The notes under the pieces are model-generated. The model ran no database searches. It was given only the letters and a program-made list of their open reading frames with translations, and was not told where the DNA came from. A stretch of DNA of 64,000 nt, from the NCBI RefSeq assembly GCF_030549525.1, contig NZ_CP130831.1:4427501-4491500 (forward strand). Direction: 5' to 3'. The position numbers and the translations under genes were made by a program. This stretch comes from Stenotrophomonas sp. 704A1. GTDB lineage: Bacteria > Pseudomonadota > Gammaproteobacteria > Xanthomonadales > Xanthomonadaceae. Each line of letters opens with the position of its first letter. Positions within the stretch are counted from its first letter, which is position 1. Positions 8,000 to 15,607 of this stretch are shown here, one piece after another.

Positions 8000-9334
8000 A
8001 TGTCCCCGTTGCAGAGCCTGCTTGCCTCCCACCGCGCCGGTGCCAACGTCGGCCTGTACAGCGTCTGCTGCAGCAACGAACAGGTGCTGCGCGCGGCCAT
8101 GCACGTCGCGCAGGCACACGGCACCGTGCTGCTGGTCGAGGCCACCTCCAACCAGGTCGACCAGTTCGGCGGCTACACCGGCATGACCCCACCGCAGTAC
8201 CGCGACTACGTGGGTGCATTGGCCGATGAGGAAGGCTTCCCGCGCGCGCGGTTGATCCTGGGCGGTGACCACCTCGGCCCGAATGCCTGGCAGAAGCGTC
8301 CGGCCGCCGAAGCGATGACCCACGCGCGCGTGCTGATCGAGGCCTACGTCGCCGCCGGGTTCCACAAGATCCATCTGGATTGCAGCATGTCCTGCGCCGA
8401 TGATCCGGTGCCGCTGCCCGATGCCATCGTCGCTGCGCGCTCGGCCGAGCTGGCCGGGATTGCCGAGCGCACCGCCGCCGAACATGGCCTGCCGCCGCCG
8501 GTGTACGTGATCGGTACCGAAGTGCCGATTCCCGGTGGCGAGGCCTCCCTGGCCGACGGCCTGCAGGTGACCACGCCGGCCGCGGCCGCGCAGACCCTGG
8601 CCATCCACCAGCAGGCCTTCGATACGCCACAGCTGCGCGATGCGTGGCAGCGCGTGATCGCCATGGTGGTGCAGCCGGGCGTGGACTTCGACCACAGCAG
8701 CGTGCACGAATACGACCCGACAGCGGCGGGCGAACTGGCCGACTTCCTGGAGCAGCAGCCGCGCATCGTGTTCGAGGCACACTCGACCGATTACCAGCGC
8801 GAAAGTGGCCTGCACGCGCTGGTGCGCGATCACTTCGCCATCCTCAAGGTCGGCCCGGCCGCCACGTTCGCCTACCGCGAGGCGCTGTTCGCACTGGCCG
8901 CCATTGAAGCCGAACTGCTGCCGGCCGCGCAGTGCTCGCGCCTGCCGCAGGTGCTGGACGAGGTGATGGTGGCGCAGCCGAAATACTGGCAGTCCTACTA
9001 CCAGGGCGATGACGCGGCGCTGCGCCTGCTGCGCAGCTATTCCTTCAGCGACCGCTGCCGCTACTACTGGGGCGAACCGGCGCTGGTGCAGGCGGTGCAG
9101 ACCCTGTTCGCCAACCTGGAACAGCACGCGCCGCCGCTGGTGCTGCTCAGCCAGCACCTGCCGGAGCAGTACCGCGCCGTGCGCGAAGGCACCCTGGCCA
9201 ACACCCCCACCGCACTGGTGCAGCACCGTATCGGCCTGTGCCTGGGCGAGTACGCCCGCGCCTGCAGCGCCAACCAGGCCGGAACCCGCAAGCAGAACGC
9301 AAGTTCGGCTGCCGGCGTTCTTGCGAACGGCTAA
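8000..9334 (+). CDS. agaZ: KbaZ/GatZ-family protein (tagatose-bisphosphate aldolase-associated subunit)
   Basis: 444 aa from ATG 8000, chosen because GGAG lies eight bases upstream. The frame runs open further back but only inside the kinase gene. The sequence is GatZ/KbaZ-like throughout: VLLVEATSNQVDQFGGYTGM, ILGGDHLGPN, KIHLDCSMSCADD, VYVIGTEVP and a C-terminal SYYQGDDAALRLLRSYSFSDR. In enteric bacteria this protein supports the class II aldolase KbaY/GatY, and it has also been annotated as tagatose-6-phosphate kinase. No KbaY/GatY gene and no PfkB-type kinase is seen in the window, so the step after tagatose-6-phosphate is either done by this protein or encoded elsewhere. Confidence 0.82.
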   Translation: MSPLQSLLASHRAGANVGLYSVCCSNEQVLRAAMHVAQAHGTVLLVEATSNQVDQFGGYTGMTPPQYRDYVGALADEEGFPRARLILGGDHLGPNAWQKRPAAEAMTHARVLIEAYVAAGFHKIHLDCSMSCADDPVPLPDAIVAARSAELAGIAERTAAEHGLPPPVYVIGTEVPIPGGEASLADGLQVTTPAAAAQTLAIHQQAFDTPQLRDAWQRVIAMVVQPGVDFDHSSVHEYDPTAAGELADFLEQQPRIVFEAHSTDYQRESGLHALVRDHFAILKVGPAATFAYREALFALAAIEAELLPAAQCSRLPQVLDEVMVAQPKYWQSYYQGDDAALRLLRSYSFSDRCRYYWGEPALVQAVQTLFANLEQHAPPLVLLSQHLPEQYRAVREGTLANTPTALVQHRIGLCLGEYARACSANQAGTRKQNASSAAGVLANG

Positions 9335-9361
9335 TCTCTACCTTTCCCCGCGAAACCGAGA

Positions 9362-10144
9362 ATGGCCATGCGCAACACCCGCTCCCGCCGTCAACAGATC
9401 CTGCAGCTGCTGATCGAGCATGGCTCGGTGCAGGTGGCCGATCTGGTCGAGCGCTTCGGCGTGTCGGCGGTGACGATCCGCGCCGACCTGACCCACTTCG
9501 AGTCGCAGGGGCTGGCCAACCGCACCCATGGCGGTGCCACGCTGGTGCGCACGCCGCCGCAGGAGCAGGACATCCATGAGAAGGACGCACTGAACCTGCC
9601 GCTGAAGGAGTCGATCGGCACGGCCGCCGCGCGCCTGGTGCAGTCCGGTGACAACATCATCATCGACTCCGGCTCGACCACGATGACCCTGGCCCGGCAC
9701 CTGCGCGAGCACCGCGATGTGACCGTGATGACCAACGGGCTGAACATCGCGTGGGAACTGGCCAACGCGCCCGGCATCAACGTGCTGCTGACCGGTGGCC
9801 TGCTGCGCCAGCAATCGCTGTCGCTGCAGGGCAGCCAGGCCGAGGCCAGCCTCAACTCCTACAGCTTCGACACCCTGTTCCTCGGCGTGGATGGCCTGGA
9901 CCTGCAGTTCGGCCTGACCACCCACGACGAGGCCGAAGCACGCCTCAACCACCGCATGGTCGAGCGCGCGCGCCGCATCGTGGTGCTCACCGACGCCTCC
10001 AAGTTCGGCCGCGTCAGCCTGCACCGCATCGCCCGCCTGGACCAGATCCACGCCATCATCACCGACGCCGGAATCGACGAGGCGACCCGCGAGGGGCTGC
10101 AGCGGCTGGGCATCGAAGTGATCATCGCCGAGCCTCCCGCATGA
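9362..10144 (+). CDS. agaR: DeoR-family transcriptional regulator, AgaR-like
   Basis: 260 aa. Residues about 5-60 form the DeoR winged helix (QQILQLLIEHGSVQVADLVE, then VSAVTIRADLTHFESQGL). The rest is the sugar-phosphate-sensing DeoRC domain with IDSGSTTMTLARHL and FLGVDGLD. It sits inside the operon, overlapping the deacetylase gene by four bases (ATGA), so it would be autoregulated. Its likely targets are the GAAAG/CTTTC boxes at 5601-5862. ATG 9368 is an alternative start two codons in. Confidence 0.85.
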   Translation: MAMRNTRSRRQQILQLLIEHGSVQVADLVERFGVSAVTIRADLTHFESQGLANRTHGGATLVRTPPQEQDIHEKDALNLPLKESIGTAAARLVQSGDNIIIDSGSTTMTLARHLREHRDVTVMTNGLNIAWELANAPGINVLLTGGLLRQQSLSLQGSQAEASLNSYSFDTLFLGVDGLDLQFGLTTHDEAEARLNHRMVERARRIVVLTDASKFGRVSLHRIARLDQIHAIITDAGIDEATREGLQRLGIEVIIAEPPA

Positions 10145-11253
10145 CCGACACCCGCACCCTGCACGGCCGCATCCTCACCCCGCTGGGCTGGCGCCGCGGC
10201 CAGGTCCATTTTGATTCGCAGGTGCGCCAGCTGCAGGTGGATGACCACAGCGGCAGCGACGATCTGCAGCTGCCGGTGATCCTGCCCGGCTTCATCGACC
10301 TGCACGTGCACGGCGCGGCCGGGGTGGACCTGATGCAGGGTGGCGAGGTGGCGCGCACCATCGCGCGCACCCATCTGCGCTTCGGCACCACCACGCTGCT
10401 GGCAACCACCATGACCGCCGGGCTGGACGAGATCGAGCACGCGCTGCAGGGGGTGGCCGCCACCATGGCGGCGCCGGATGCCGAGGCCGCGTGCATTGCC
10501 GGCGTGCATCTGGAAGGGCCGTTCATCAGCCCGCAGCGGCTGGGCGCGCAGCCCAACAGAACGATCGAGGCGACCCTGGCACTGGTGCAGAAGCTGCACG
10601 CGCTGGCGCCGATCCGGGTGATGACGCTGGCCCCGGAGATCGGCGAACACACCGCGCTGATTCCCGCGCTGTCGGCGCTGGGCATCCGCGTGCAGCTCGG
10701 CCACAGCGCCGGCACCTACGAGGAAGGGGTTGCTGCGCTGCAGGCCGGTGCGTCCGGCTTCACCCACCTGTTCAACGGCATGACCGGCGTCGATCACTAT
10801 CGCCCGGGCATCGCCGCGGCGGCACTGGCACATGCGCAGTACGCCGAAATCATCCCCGACCTGCAGCACATCCATCCGGGCGTGATCCGCCTGGCAGCGC
10901 GCGCGATCCCGCGCCTGTACGCGGTGACCGACGCCACCGCCGCCACCGGCATGCCCGATGGCGAGTACGCGCTGGGCGAGCAGCGCGTGCACAAGTGCGG
11001 TGGCTGCGTGCGCCTGGCGACCGGTTCGCTGGCCGGCAGCGCGCTGACCATGGACCAGGCGCTGCGCAACCTGGTGCGCGTGGGCCTGGAGCTGGCCGAC
11101 GCCTCGCAACGGGTTTCCACGTTCCCGGCCGACTACCTGGGCCTGGACGATCGCGGCCGCATCGCGCCCGACGCCCGCGCCGACCTGGTGGTGCTGGATG
11201 CCGAACTGCGCCTGCAGCAGGTGGTGGTCGGCGGGCGGGTAATCGATTTGTAG
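10141..11253 (+). CDS. agaA: N-acetylgalactosamine-6-phosphate deacetylase (NagA family)
   Basis: 370 aa, starting in the ATGA overlap with agaR. The amidohydrolase metal and substrate motifs are present: DLHVHG (His55, His57), HLEGPF (Glu125), QLGHSAG (His188), THLFN (His209) and VTDATAATG (catalytic Asp264). It removes the acetyl group from GalNAc-6-phosphate, feeding AgaS. NagA and AgaA are the same family, so the GalNAc label rests on the adjacent agaS and kbaZ-like genes and on the absence of a nagB. Its TAG stop lies inside the GTAG head of a SMAG-type palindrome. Confidence 0.83.
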   Translation: MTDTRTLHGRILTPLGWRRGQVHFDSQVRQLQVDDHSGSDDLQLPVILPGFIDLHVHGAAGVDLMQGGEVARTIARTHLRFGTTTLLATTMTAGLDEIEHALQGVAATMAAPDAEAACIAGVHLEGPFISPQRLGAQPNRTIEATLALVQKLHALAPIRVMTLAPEIGEHTALIPALSALGIRVQLGHSAGTYEEGVAALQAGASGFTHLFNGMTGVDHYRPGIAAAALAHAQYAEIIPDLQHIHPGVIRLAARAIPRLYAVTDATAATGMPDGEYALGEQRVHKCGGCVRLATGSLAGSALTMDQALRNLVRVGLELADASQRVSTFPADYLGLDDRGRIAPDARADLVVLDAELRLQQVVVGGRVIDL

Positions 11254-11320
11254 AGTCGAGCCATGCTCGACTGACCGCGAATGGCGCGGCAAAGCAGTCG
11301 AGCATGGCTCGACTTTACAG
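11250..11320. repeat. SMAG/REP-type palindrome pair
   Basis: Two hairpins face each other: agtcgagc-cat-gctcgact at 11254-11272 and agtcgagc-atg-gctcgact at 11296-11314. They are led by GTAG, which shares the TAG stop of agaA. The pair separates agaA from the MFS gene and could modulate the downstream transcript. Its stem sequence differs from the ccgggcatggcccgg type found elsewhere in the window. Confidence 0.75.
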
Positions 11321-11360
11321 AAAGCAATCCGCACCGAAACGCCGCACAGGAAACCTGTCG

Positions 11361-13163
11361 ATGACTGCACGCACCGCCCCGCGCTGGCCCGTTCGCTACC
11401 TGCTGTTCATCGGCGGCCTCGGCGGCCTGCTGTACGGCATCGACATCGGCATCATCGCCGGTGCCCTGCCCTACCTCGAAGCGACCGCCAGCCACGCCTG
11501 GCAGCTCAGCAGCCAGCAGCTCGGTTTCGTCGTCGCCGCCGTGCTGCTGGGCAGCGTGCTGTCCTCGCTGTTCGCCGGCATGGTTGCCGACCTGATCGGC
11601 CGTCGCGGCGCGATGCTGCTGGCCGGACTGCTGTTCACCGCCTCGATTCCGATCATGGCACTGGCCTCCGGCTACACGCCGCTGCTGCTGGGGCGGCTGC
11701 TGCAGGGCATCAGTGGCGGCCTGATCGGCGTGGTCATTCCGCTGTACCTGGCCGAAGTACTCAGCCCCGAGCGCCGCGGCCGTGGCGCGGCGATGTTCCA
11801 GCTGCTGCTGACCGTTGGCCTGGTGCTGGCAGCCCTGATCGGCCTGTACCACGCGCACGCGGTGGATGCCGCCGCCGAAGCCGTGCGTTCGCTGCCGGTC
11901 GCGCAGCAGGCACAGGAACTGTTCACGGTGAAGGACCACGCCTGGCGCACCATCTTCTGGACCTGCCTGGCACCGGGCCTGCTGTTCTGCGCCGGCATCT
12001 TCTGGCTGTCCGAGTCGCCGCGCTGGCTGGTACGCCGTGGGCGTATCGATGATGCCCGTCGCAGCCTGCAGCGCGTGCTGCCGACTTCGGAGGTCGAGCC
12101 GACGCTCGCACAGATCCAGGCGCCCGAATCCAGCAGCAACAGCGGCAGGCGCGACCCGCTGCTCAGCCGCCGCTACGTGGTGCCGTTCCTGCTCGCCTGC
12201 GTGGTACTGGCGTGCACCCAGGCCACCGGCATCAACTCGGTGCTGGCCTACGCGGTGAACATCCTCAACCAGGCGGGCCTGTCCGGCTCGGTGGCCAATG
12301 GCGCCGACGTGGCGATCAAACTGCTCAACGCGGTGATGACCGTGGTCGCGCTGCTGCTGGTCGACCGCAAGGGCCGCAAGTTCCTGCTGATGCTCGGCAG
12401 CGGCGGCATCTGCGTGGCCCTGCTGGCAGCCGCCACGCTGTTCTTCCAGGCCGAGCGCGGGCGGACCGACGTGCAGCCGCAGCTGCAGGCGGCGGTCAGC
12501 GGCGATGGTCTGCAACTGGTACTGGATGATGCGCAGTGGCAGCGCCTTGGCGCTGGCATCGACAGCGAAGGCCGGCCGCTACAGCTGACCGTATCGTATG
12601 CCTATGGGGACTTCGCCAATGTGCGCGCCCTGCGCAGCGACAACCTGACCGACCGCGAACTGCGCATCGAGCGCACCGGCACCGTGCAGCCGGACAGCGT
12701 GATCAGTGCGTTCTTCCGCACGCTGCACCTGAACCCGTTCCCCGACCCGGCCAGCGCCGCGCAGGCGCCGCTGCGCATCGAGCAGGCGCGCATCGGCCCG
12801 GTGCCGCCACCGGCCCACGGCTGGGCGGTGGCCGCCTGCATCCTGGTGTTCGTGGCGTTCTTCGCGGTGGGCCCCGGTGTGTGCGTGTGGCTGGCGCTGT
12901 CGGAGCTGATGCCCAACCGCATCCGCTCCAACGGCATGAGCATCGCGCTGCTGATCAACCAGTTCGTGTCCACCACCATCGCCGCGATCTTCCTGCCCAC
13001 GGTGGGACACTACGGCTACGCCAGCATGTTCGTGTTCTGGGCGGCGTGCACGTTTGTGTTCTTCCTGGTGGCCGCGTTCTGGCTGCCGGAGACCAAGGGC
13101 AAGTCGCTGGAAGAGATCGAAGCGCGGTTCGCGGGCAAGCAGGGCGCGGGGAGGGCCGACTGA
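11361..13163 (+). CDS. MFS sugar porter with large periplasmic insert, probable GalNAc permease
   Basis: 600 aa from ATG 11361, although the frame is open far upstream inside agaA. Twelve membrane segments can be traced. Sugar-porter signatures include GRRGAMLLAG after TM2, RLLQGISGG, PLYLAEVLSPERRGRG, WLSESPRWL, VDRKGRKFL and a C-terminal LPETKGKSLEEI. Family members are usually 450-500 aa. The extra length is a ~124-residue soluble segment between TM9 and TM10 (residues 363-486), on the periplasmic side, plus a ~30-residue loop between TM5 and TM6. It lies downstream of agaA across a palindrome pair and likely imports the sugar freed by the GH31 enzyme. Confidence 0.87.
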   Translation: MTARTAPRWPVRYLLFIGGLGGLLYGIDIGIIAGALPYLEATASHAWQLSSQQLGFVVAAVLLGSVLSSLFAGMVADLIGRRGAMLLAGLLFTASIPIMALASGYTPLLLGRLLQGISGGLIGVVIPLYLAEVLSPERRGRGAAMFQLLLTVGLVLAALIGLYHAHAVDAAAEAVRSLPVAQQAQELFTVKDHAWRTIFWTCLAPGLLFCAGIFWLSESPRWLVRRGRIDDARRSLQRVLPTSEVEPTLAQIQAPESSSNSGRRDPLLSRRYVVPFLLACVVLACTQATGINSVLAYAVNILNQAGLSGSVANGADVAIKLLNAVMTVVALLLVDRKGRKFLLMLGSGGICVALLAAATLFFQAERGRTDVQPQLQAAVSGDGLQLVLDDAQWQRLGAGIDSEGRPLQLTVSYAYGDFANVRALRSDNLTDRELRIERTGTVQPDSVISAFFRTLHLNPFPDPASAAQAPLRIEQARIGPVPPPAHGWAVAACILVFVAFFAVGPGVCVWLALSELMPNRIRSNGMSIALLINQFVSTTIAAIFLPTVGHYGYASMFVFWAACTFVFFLVAAFWLPETKGKSLEEIEARFAGKQGAGRAD

Positions 13164-13185
13164 GCGTCGCGTCCACCGAAGCACC

Positions 13186-13653
13186 TCACTGGCCGGTGAT
13201 GTGCTTCGCCAGATCCCTGGCCTCGTTTGCGGGCAGCCCGCTCAACCTCATCGACTCCGCAAACGGTCCCTGCACGGTCGCCACGCTCAGTATCCGGCCA
13301 TCCACGCTGACTGCGATGCGCTGACCCACCATCGCCGCCGTACTCTCGTGGATGCGCTGCTGTGCTTCGGGTCGATAGCGGATCTGCAGCACTGCCAGGC
13401 CGCTCTCATCCAGCACCGAGCGCACGTCGGCGATGTCGGCACTGCTGGCAATCGGCGGCTCGCGAAGCGTCAGCCGCTCGTTCTGCCACTGTGCCTGCGT
13501 GCCCTTCCCCGCTGTGTCGACCGCACTCAGGCGCACCTCCACCCCGGCGCGCGGCACGTGGTCCGCAGCCGCCGACGAACCGGAAGTCGTGCCCGACACG
13601 CATCCGGTCAGCGCCAGGGCCGCGCCAAGCAACACCGGTTGCAGGGCCCTCAC
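13186..13653 (-). CDS. lipoprotein with SecD/SecDF head-like domain
   Basis: 155 aa, starting with GTG at 13653 in a GTGA overlap with the stop of the HdeD-like gene. The N-terminus is a short lipoprotein signal with lipobox ALTGC (Cys18). The C-terminal half (DESGLAVLQIRYRPEAQQRI, then GQRIAVSVDGRILSVATVQG and a LSGLPANEARDLA helix) resembles the periplasmic P1-head subdomain of SecD, where the same strand-helix pattern surrounds a KRIAIVLDG-type core. It lacks all SecD membrane segments, so it is not a translocase. The role is unknown; a membrane-anchored periplasmic domain partnering HdeD is possible. Confidence 0.6.
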   Translation of the reverse strand: MRALQPVLLGAALALTGCVSGTTSGSSAAADHVPRAGVEVRLSAVDTAGKGTQAQWQNERLTLREPPIASSADIADVRSVLDESGLAVLQIRYRPEAQQRIHESTAAMVGQRIAVSVDGRILSVATVQGPFAESMRLSGLPANEARDLAKHITGQ

Positions 13654-14201
13654 CGCAGCTTGCGCAGCTTGAATGCCACCAGCACCTGCAGCAGCCCGTA
13701 CAGCAGGCTGCCGATGCCGATCCACAGTGTGGTCACCGCTACACCGGCATACGGGTTGGCCGCAAACAGCAGGCCCAGCACCACGGCCAGCACGCCGCTG
13801 AGGACCAGCAGCCATTCGCCCTGGATCTGCCTGCGCACGCGGATCGCGAACACGATGCGGTAGATACCGGCCACCAGCAGCCAGGCCGCCAGGAACAGCA
13901 CCAGCACGCTGGCGGTGGCCAACGGATTGATCACCGCCAGGATGCCGAAGCCCAGCGAGGCGACGGCGTACAGCAGCAACCAGCCGCGGGAGGCACCGCT
14001 GCCGCCGCTGACCAGTGCGAACAGGCTGATGACACCCTCCACGATGGCCATCACGCCCAGCGTCCAGGCCAGGGCGGTTGCCGCCGACATCGGCCAACCG
14101 ATGGCGATGATGCCGAAGCCGAGGGCGACCAGGCCGTACAGCAGGAGGATCCACCAGCTACGGCCGACCGCCGACAACAGGGGAGACAAGGGGGAATTCA
14201 T
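13650..14201 (-). CDS. HdeD/DUF308 family membrane protein
   Basis: 183 aa from ATG 14201 with GGAGT just upstream; an upstream extension to 14297 lacks support. Six hydrophobic segments alternate with short loops, and two repeats of the family pattern (LVALGFGIIAIGWP and VASLGFGILAVINP) are visible. E. coli HdeD is an inner-membrane protein linked to acid resistance; the molecular function of the family is not settled. It is translationally coupled to the SecD-head-like lipoprotein. Confidence 0.8.
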   Translation of the reverse strand: MNSPLSPLLSAVGRSWWILLLYGLVALGFGIIAIGWPMSAATALAWTLGVMAIVEGVISLFALVSGGSGASRGWLLLYAVASLGFGILAVINPLATASVLVLFLAAWLLVAGIYRIVFAIRVRRQIQGEWLLVLSGVLAVVLGLLFAANPYAGVAVTTLWIGIGSLLYGLLQVLVAFKLRKLR

Positions 14202-14259
14202 GGCCACTCCTTCGATCCGGGAACGGAGCCATCCTAGTCCCCGGGCATGAAGGCAGCGA

Positions 14260-14955
14260 TCACGGCACCCGTGCGCACACCCACACCCGTACCTCATCGG
14301 TCCCCACCATCCGCAGCGTGTCGGCGATCTCCAGCACCGTGCTGCCGGTGGTCATCACATCGTCGACCAGGGTCAGGCGGGCCGGTGGCGTGCCGCGCAC
14401 GCCGAAGGCATCGAACAGATTGTCGCGCCGCTGCTCGGCGCTGCGTTCGGACTGCGGTGCGGTGTGCCGACGCCGGTACAGGCCATGCCATACCGGCCCG
14501 GCCAGCAACCGGCACAGTTCTGCCGCCTGGTTGTAGCCGCGCTGGCGCACGCGTCGTCGATGCAGCGGCACCGGTACCAGCGGCGGGCACCACCATGGCG
14601 GCGGTGCGCGCTGCATCAGCTGCGCCAGCAGGCGTCCCGCCGCCAGGTCCTGGTGGAACTTGTAGCGCGGCAGCAGCTGGTCGACCGGCGGCAGGTACAG
14701 CAGGCTGGCATGGGTGGCGGTCTGCGGTGGCGGCTCGTCCCGGCACTGTGCGCAGACCGGAAGTGCATCGTCGGCCAGCGGCAGCGCACAGCGAAGACAG
14801 GCGTGGCCGGACCAGGGCAGGTCCGCGTAGCAGGCGGGGCAGAGATCGAGGTCGTCGTGCCCCGGGTCGCCACAGACCAGGCAGCGCAGGGGCAGCAGCA
14901 GGCGAAGCACTGCCTGCCCGCAGCGCGTCACGCCGGATGGAGACCACGTGTGCAT
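14260..14955 (-). CDS. comF: ComF/GntX family phosphoribosyltransferase-like protein
   Basis: 231 aa from ATG 14955; an in-frame ATG at 14991 is an alternative. The N-terminal third carries a four-CxxC zinc finger (CLVC, CPAC, CLRC, CAQC). The C-terminal half is a PRTase domain with RGYNQAAEL and the PRPP loop TLVDDVMTTGST. Members are needed for natural transformation (ComF) or support gluconate or iron-sulfur metabolism (GntX). The family is clear but the exact role here is not. It is divergent from bioB with two tiny ORFs in between. Confidence 0.85.
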   Translation of the reverse strand: MHTWSPSGVTRCGQAVLRLLLPLRCLVCGDPGHDDLDLCPACYADLPWSGHACLRCALPLADDALPVCAQCRDEPPPQTATHASLLYLPPVDQLLPRYKFHQDLAAGRLLAQLMQRAPPPWWCPPLVPVPLHRRRVRQRGYNQAAELCRLLAGPVWHGLYRRRHTAPQSERSAEQRRDNLFDAFGVRGTPPARLTLVDDVMTTGSTVLEIADTLRMVGTDEVRVWVCARVP

Positions 14956-15059
14956 CCTCCCAGCTTCGGCAGCACCTGCCCTGATCGCCATCAGCGCAGG
15001 CGACCGCCGAGGGTGGGGGTTGTACCCGTCGCGGCGTCGCCGCTGCACCCGACCCGAGC

Positions 15060-15314
15060 TCAGCCGGCCCTGAACAGCCTCCTGAGCCTGAGGTAGCAGG
15101 GCATGATGATGAACGTACTGATGACCGACCAGTTCTGGCGCACCTGGATGCCGATCAGCAGGACGAACACATCCACGCCGATCATGTTCACCAGCAGAAC
15201 CACCGACAGCAGTTCGGGATTCGACAGGAACAGGATCACCGTAGCGAAGGCGATGAGTGCTCCCCACTTGCGGGCGAACGGTGTGTTCAACCGGCTTCGA
15301 AGGAAGCCCATCAT
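15060..15314 (-). CDS. small two-segment membrane protein
   Basis: 84 aa. I chose ATG 15314 because it overlaps the stop of the 44-codon ORF upstream (ATGA); a GTG at 15344 would add ten residues. Two hydrophobic segments ([15 protein letters not shown] and [19 protein letters not shown]) are followed by a basic C-terminus. I do not recognise the family. It reads on the same strand as comF, about 105 bases before it. Confidence 0.5.
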   Translation of the reverse strand: MMGFLRSRLNTPFARKWGALIAFATVILFLSNPELLSVVLLVNMIGVDVFVLLIGIQVRQNWSVISTFIIMPCYLRLRRLFRAG

Positions 15315-15445
15315 CCGCGTGCGGCCTGTCCCTGCTGCAACCACTGTTGTGCCGAACGCCGGATGGCCGGATCGCCGTCAGGCAGCTCCGGCACACTGCA
15401 CAGCACCGCATCGCGGCGGATCGGGCAGGTCTGGCAACTGTCCAT
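15311..15445 (-). CDS. tiny Cys-rich ORF resembling the N-terminus of Crp/Fnr regulators
   Basis: 44 codons, too short for most gene finders. The start of the product, [21 protein letters not shown], has a CxxCxxxxxxxxC spacing and a PxRRDAxxCS-P-L pattern like the cysteine-rich N-termini of Crp/Fnr regulators, but the HTH and effector domains are absent. It overlaps the next membrane-protein ORF by ATGA. No good ribosome site precedes its ATG. It may be a gene remnant or a small metal-binding peptide. Confidence 0.35.
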   Translation of the reverse strand: MDSCQTCPIRRDAVLCSVPELPDGDPAIRRSAQQWLQQGQAARG

Positions 15446-15515
15446 GGGGAAGTGCTCGCGAATCCGTATGCAGCAATGAACTTACACCGTGCCGCGCGGT
15501 CCTTGCACCTTGTCA

Positions 15516-15549
15516 CTGTAAACTCCGTAACAGATGCACTGGTTGACAG
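15516..15549 (+). promoter_or_regulatory. candidate BirA operator upstream of bioB
   Basis: Two half-sites resemble the BirA consensus TTGTAAACC/GGTTTACAA: CTGTAAACT at 15516-15524 and GGTTGACAG at 15541-15549, each matching seven of nine. The spacer is 16 bases, slightly longer than the usual 14-15. It lies 60 bases before bioB. BirA represses biotin operons in many gammaproteobacteria, so this would give biotin feedback. The match is inexact and untested. Confidence 0.5.
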
Positions 15550-15607
15550 GAGCCGACCCGCCCACCCACACTGCCGCCCTCGCTCCACCCCCTTCCAAGG
15601 TCCCGCC

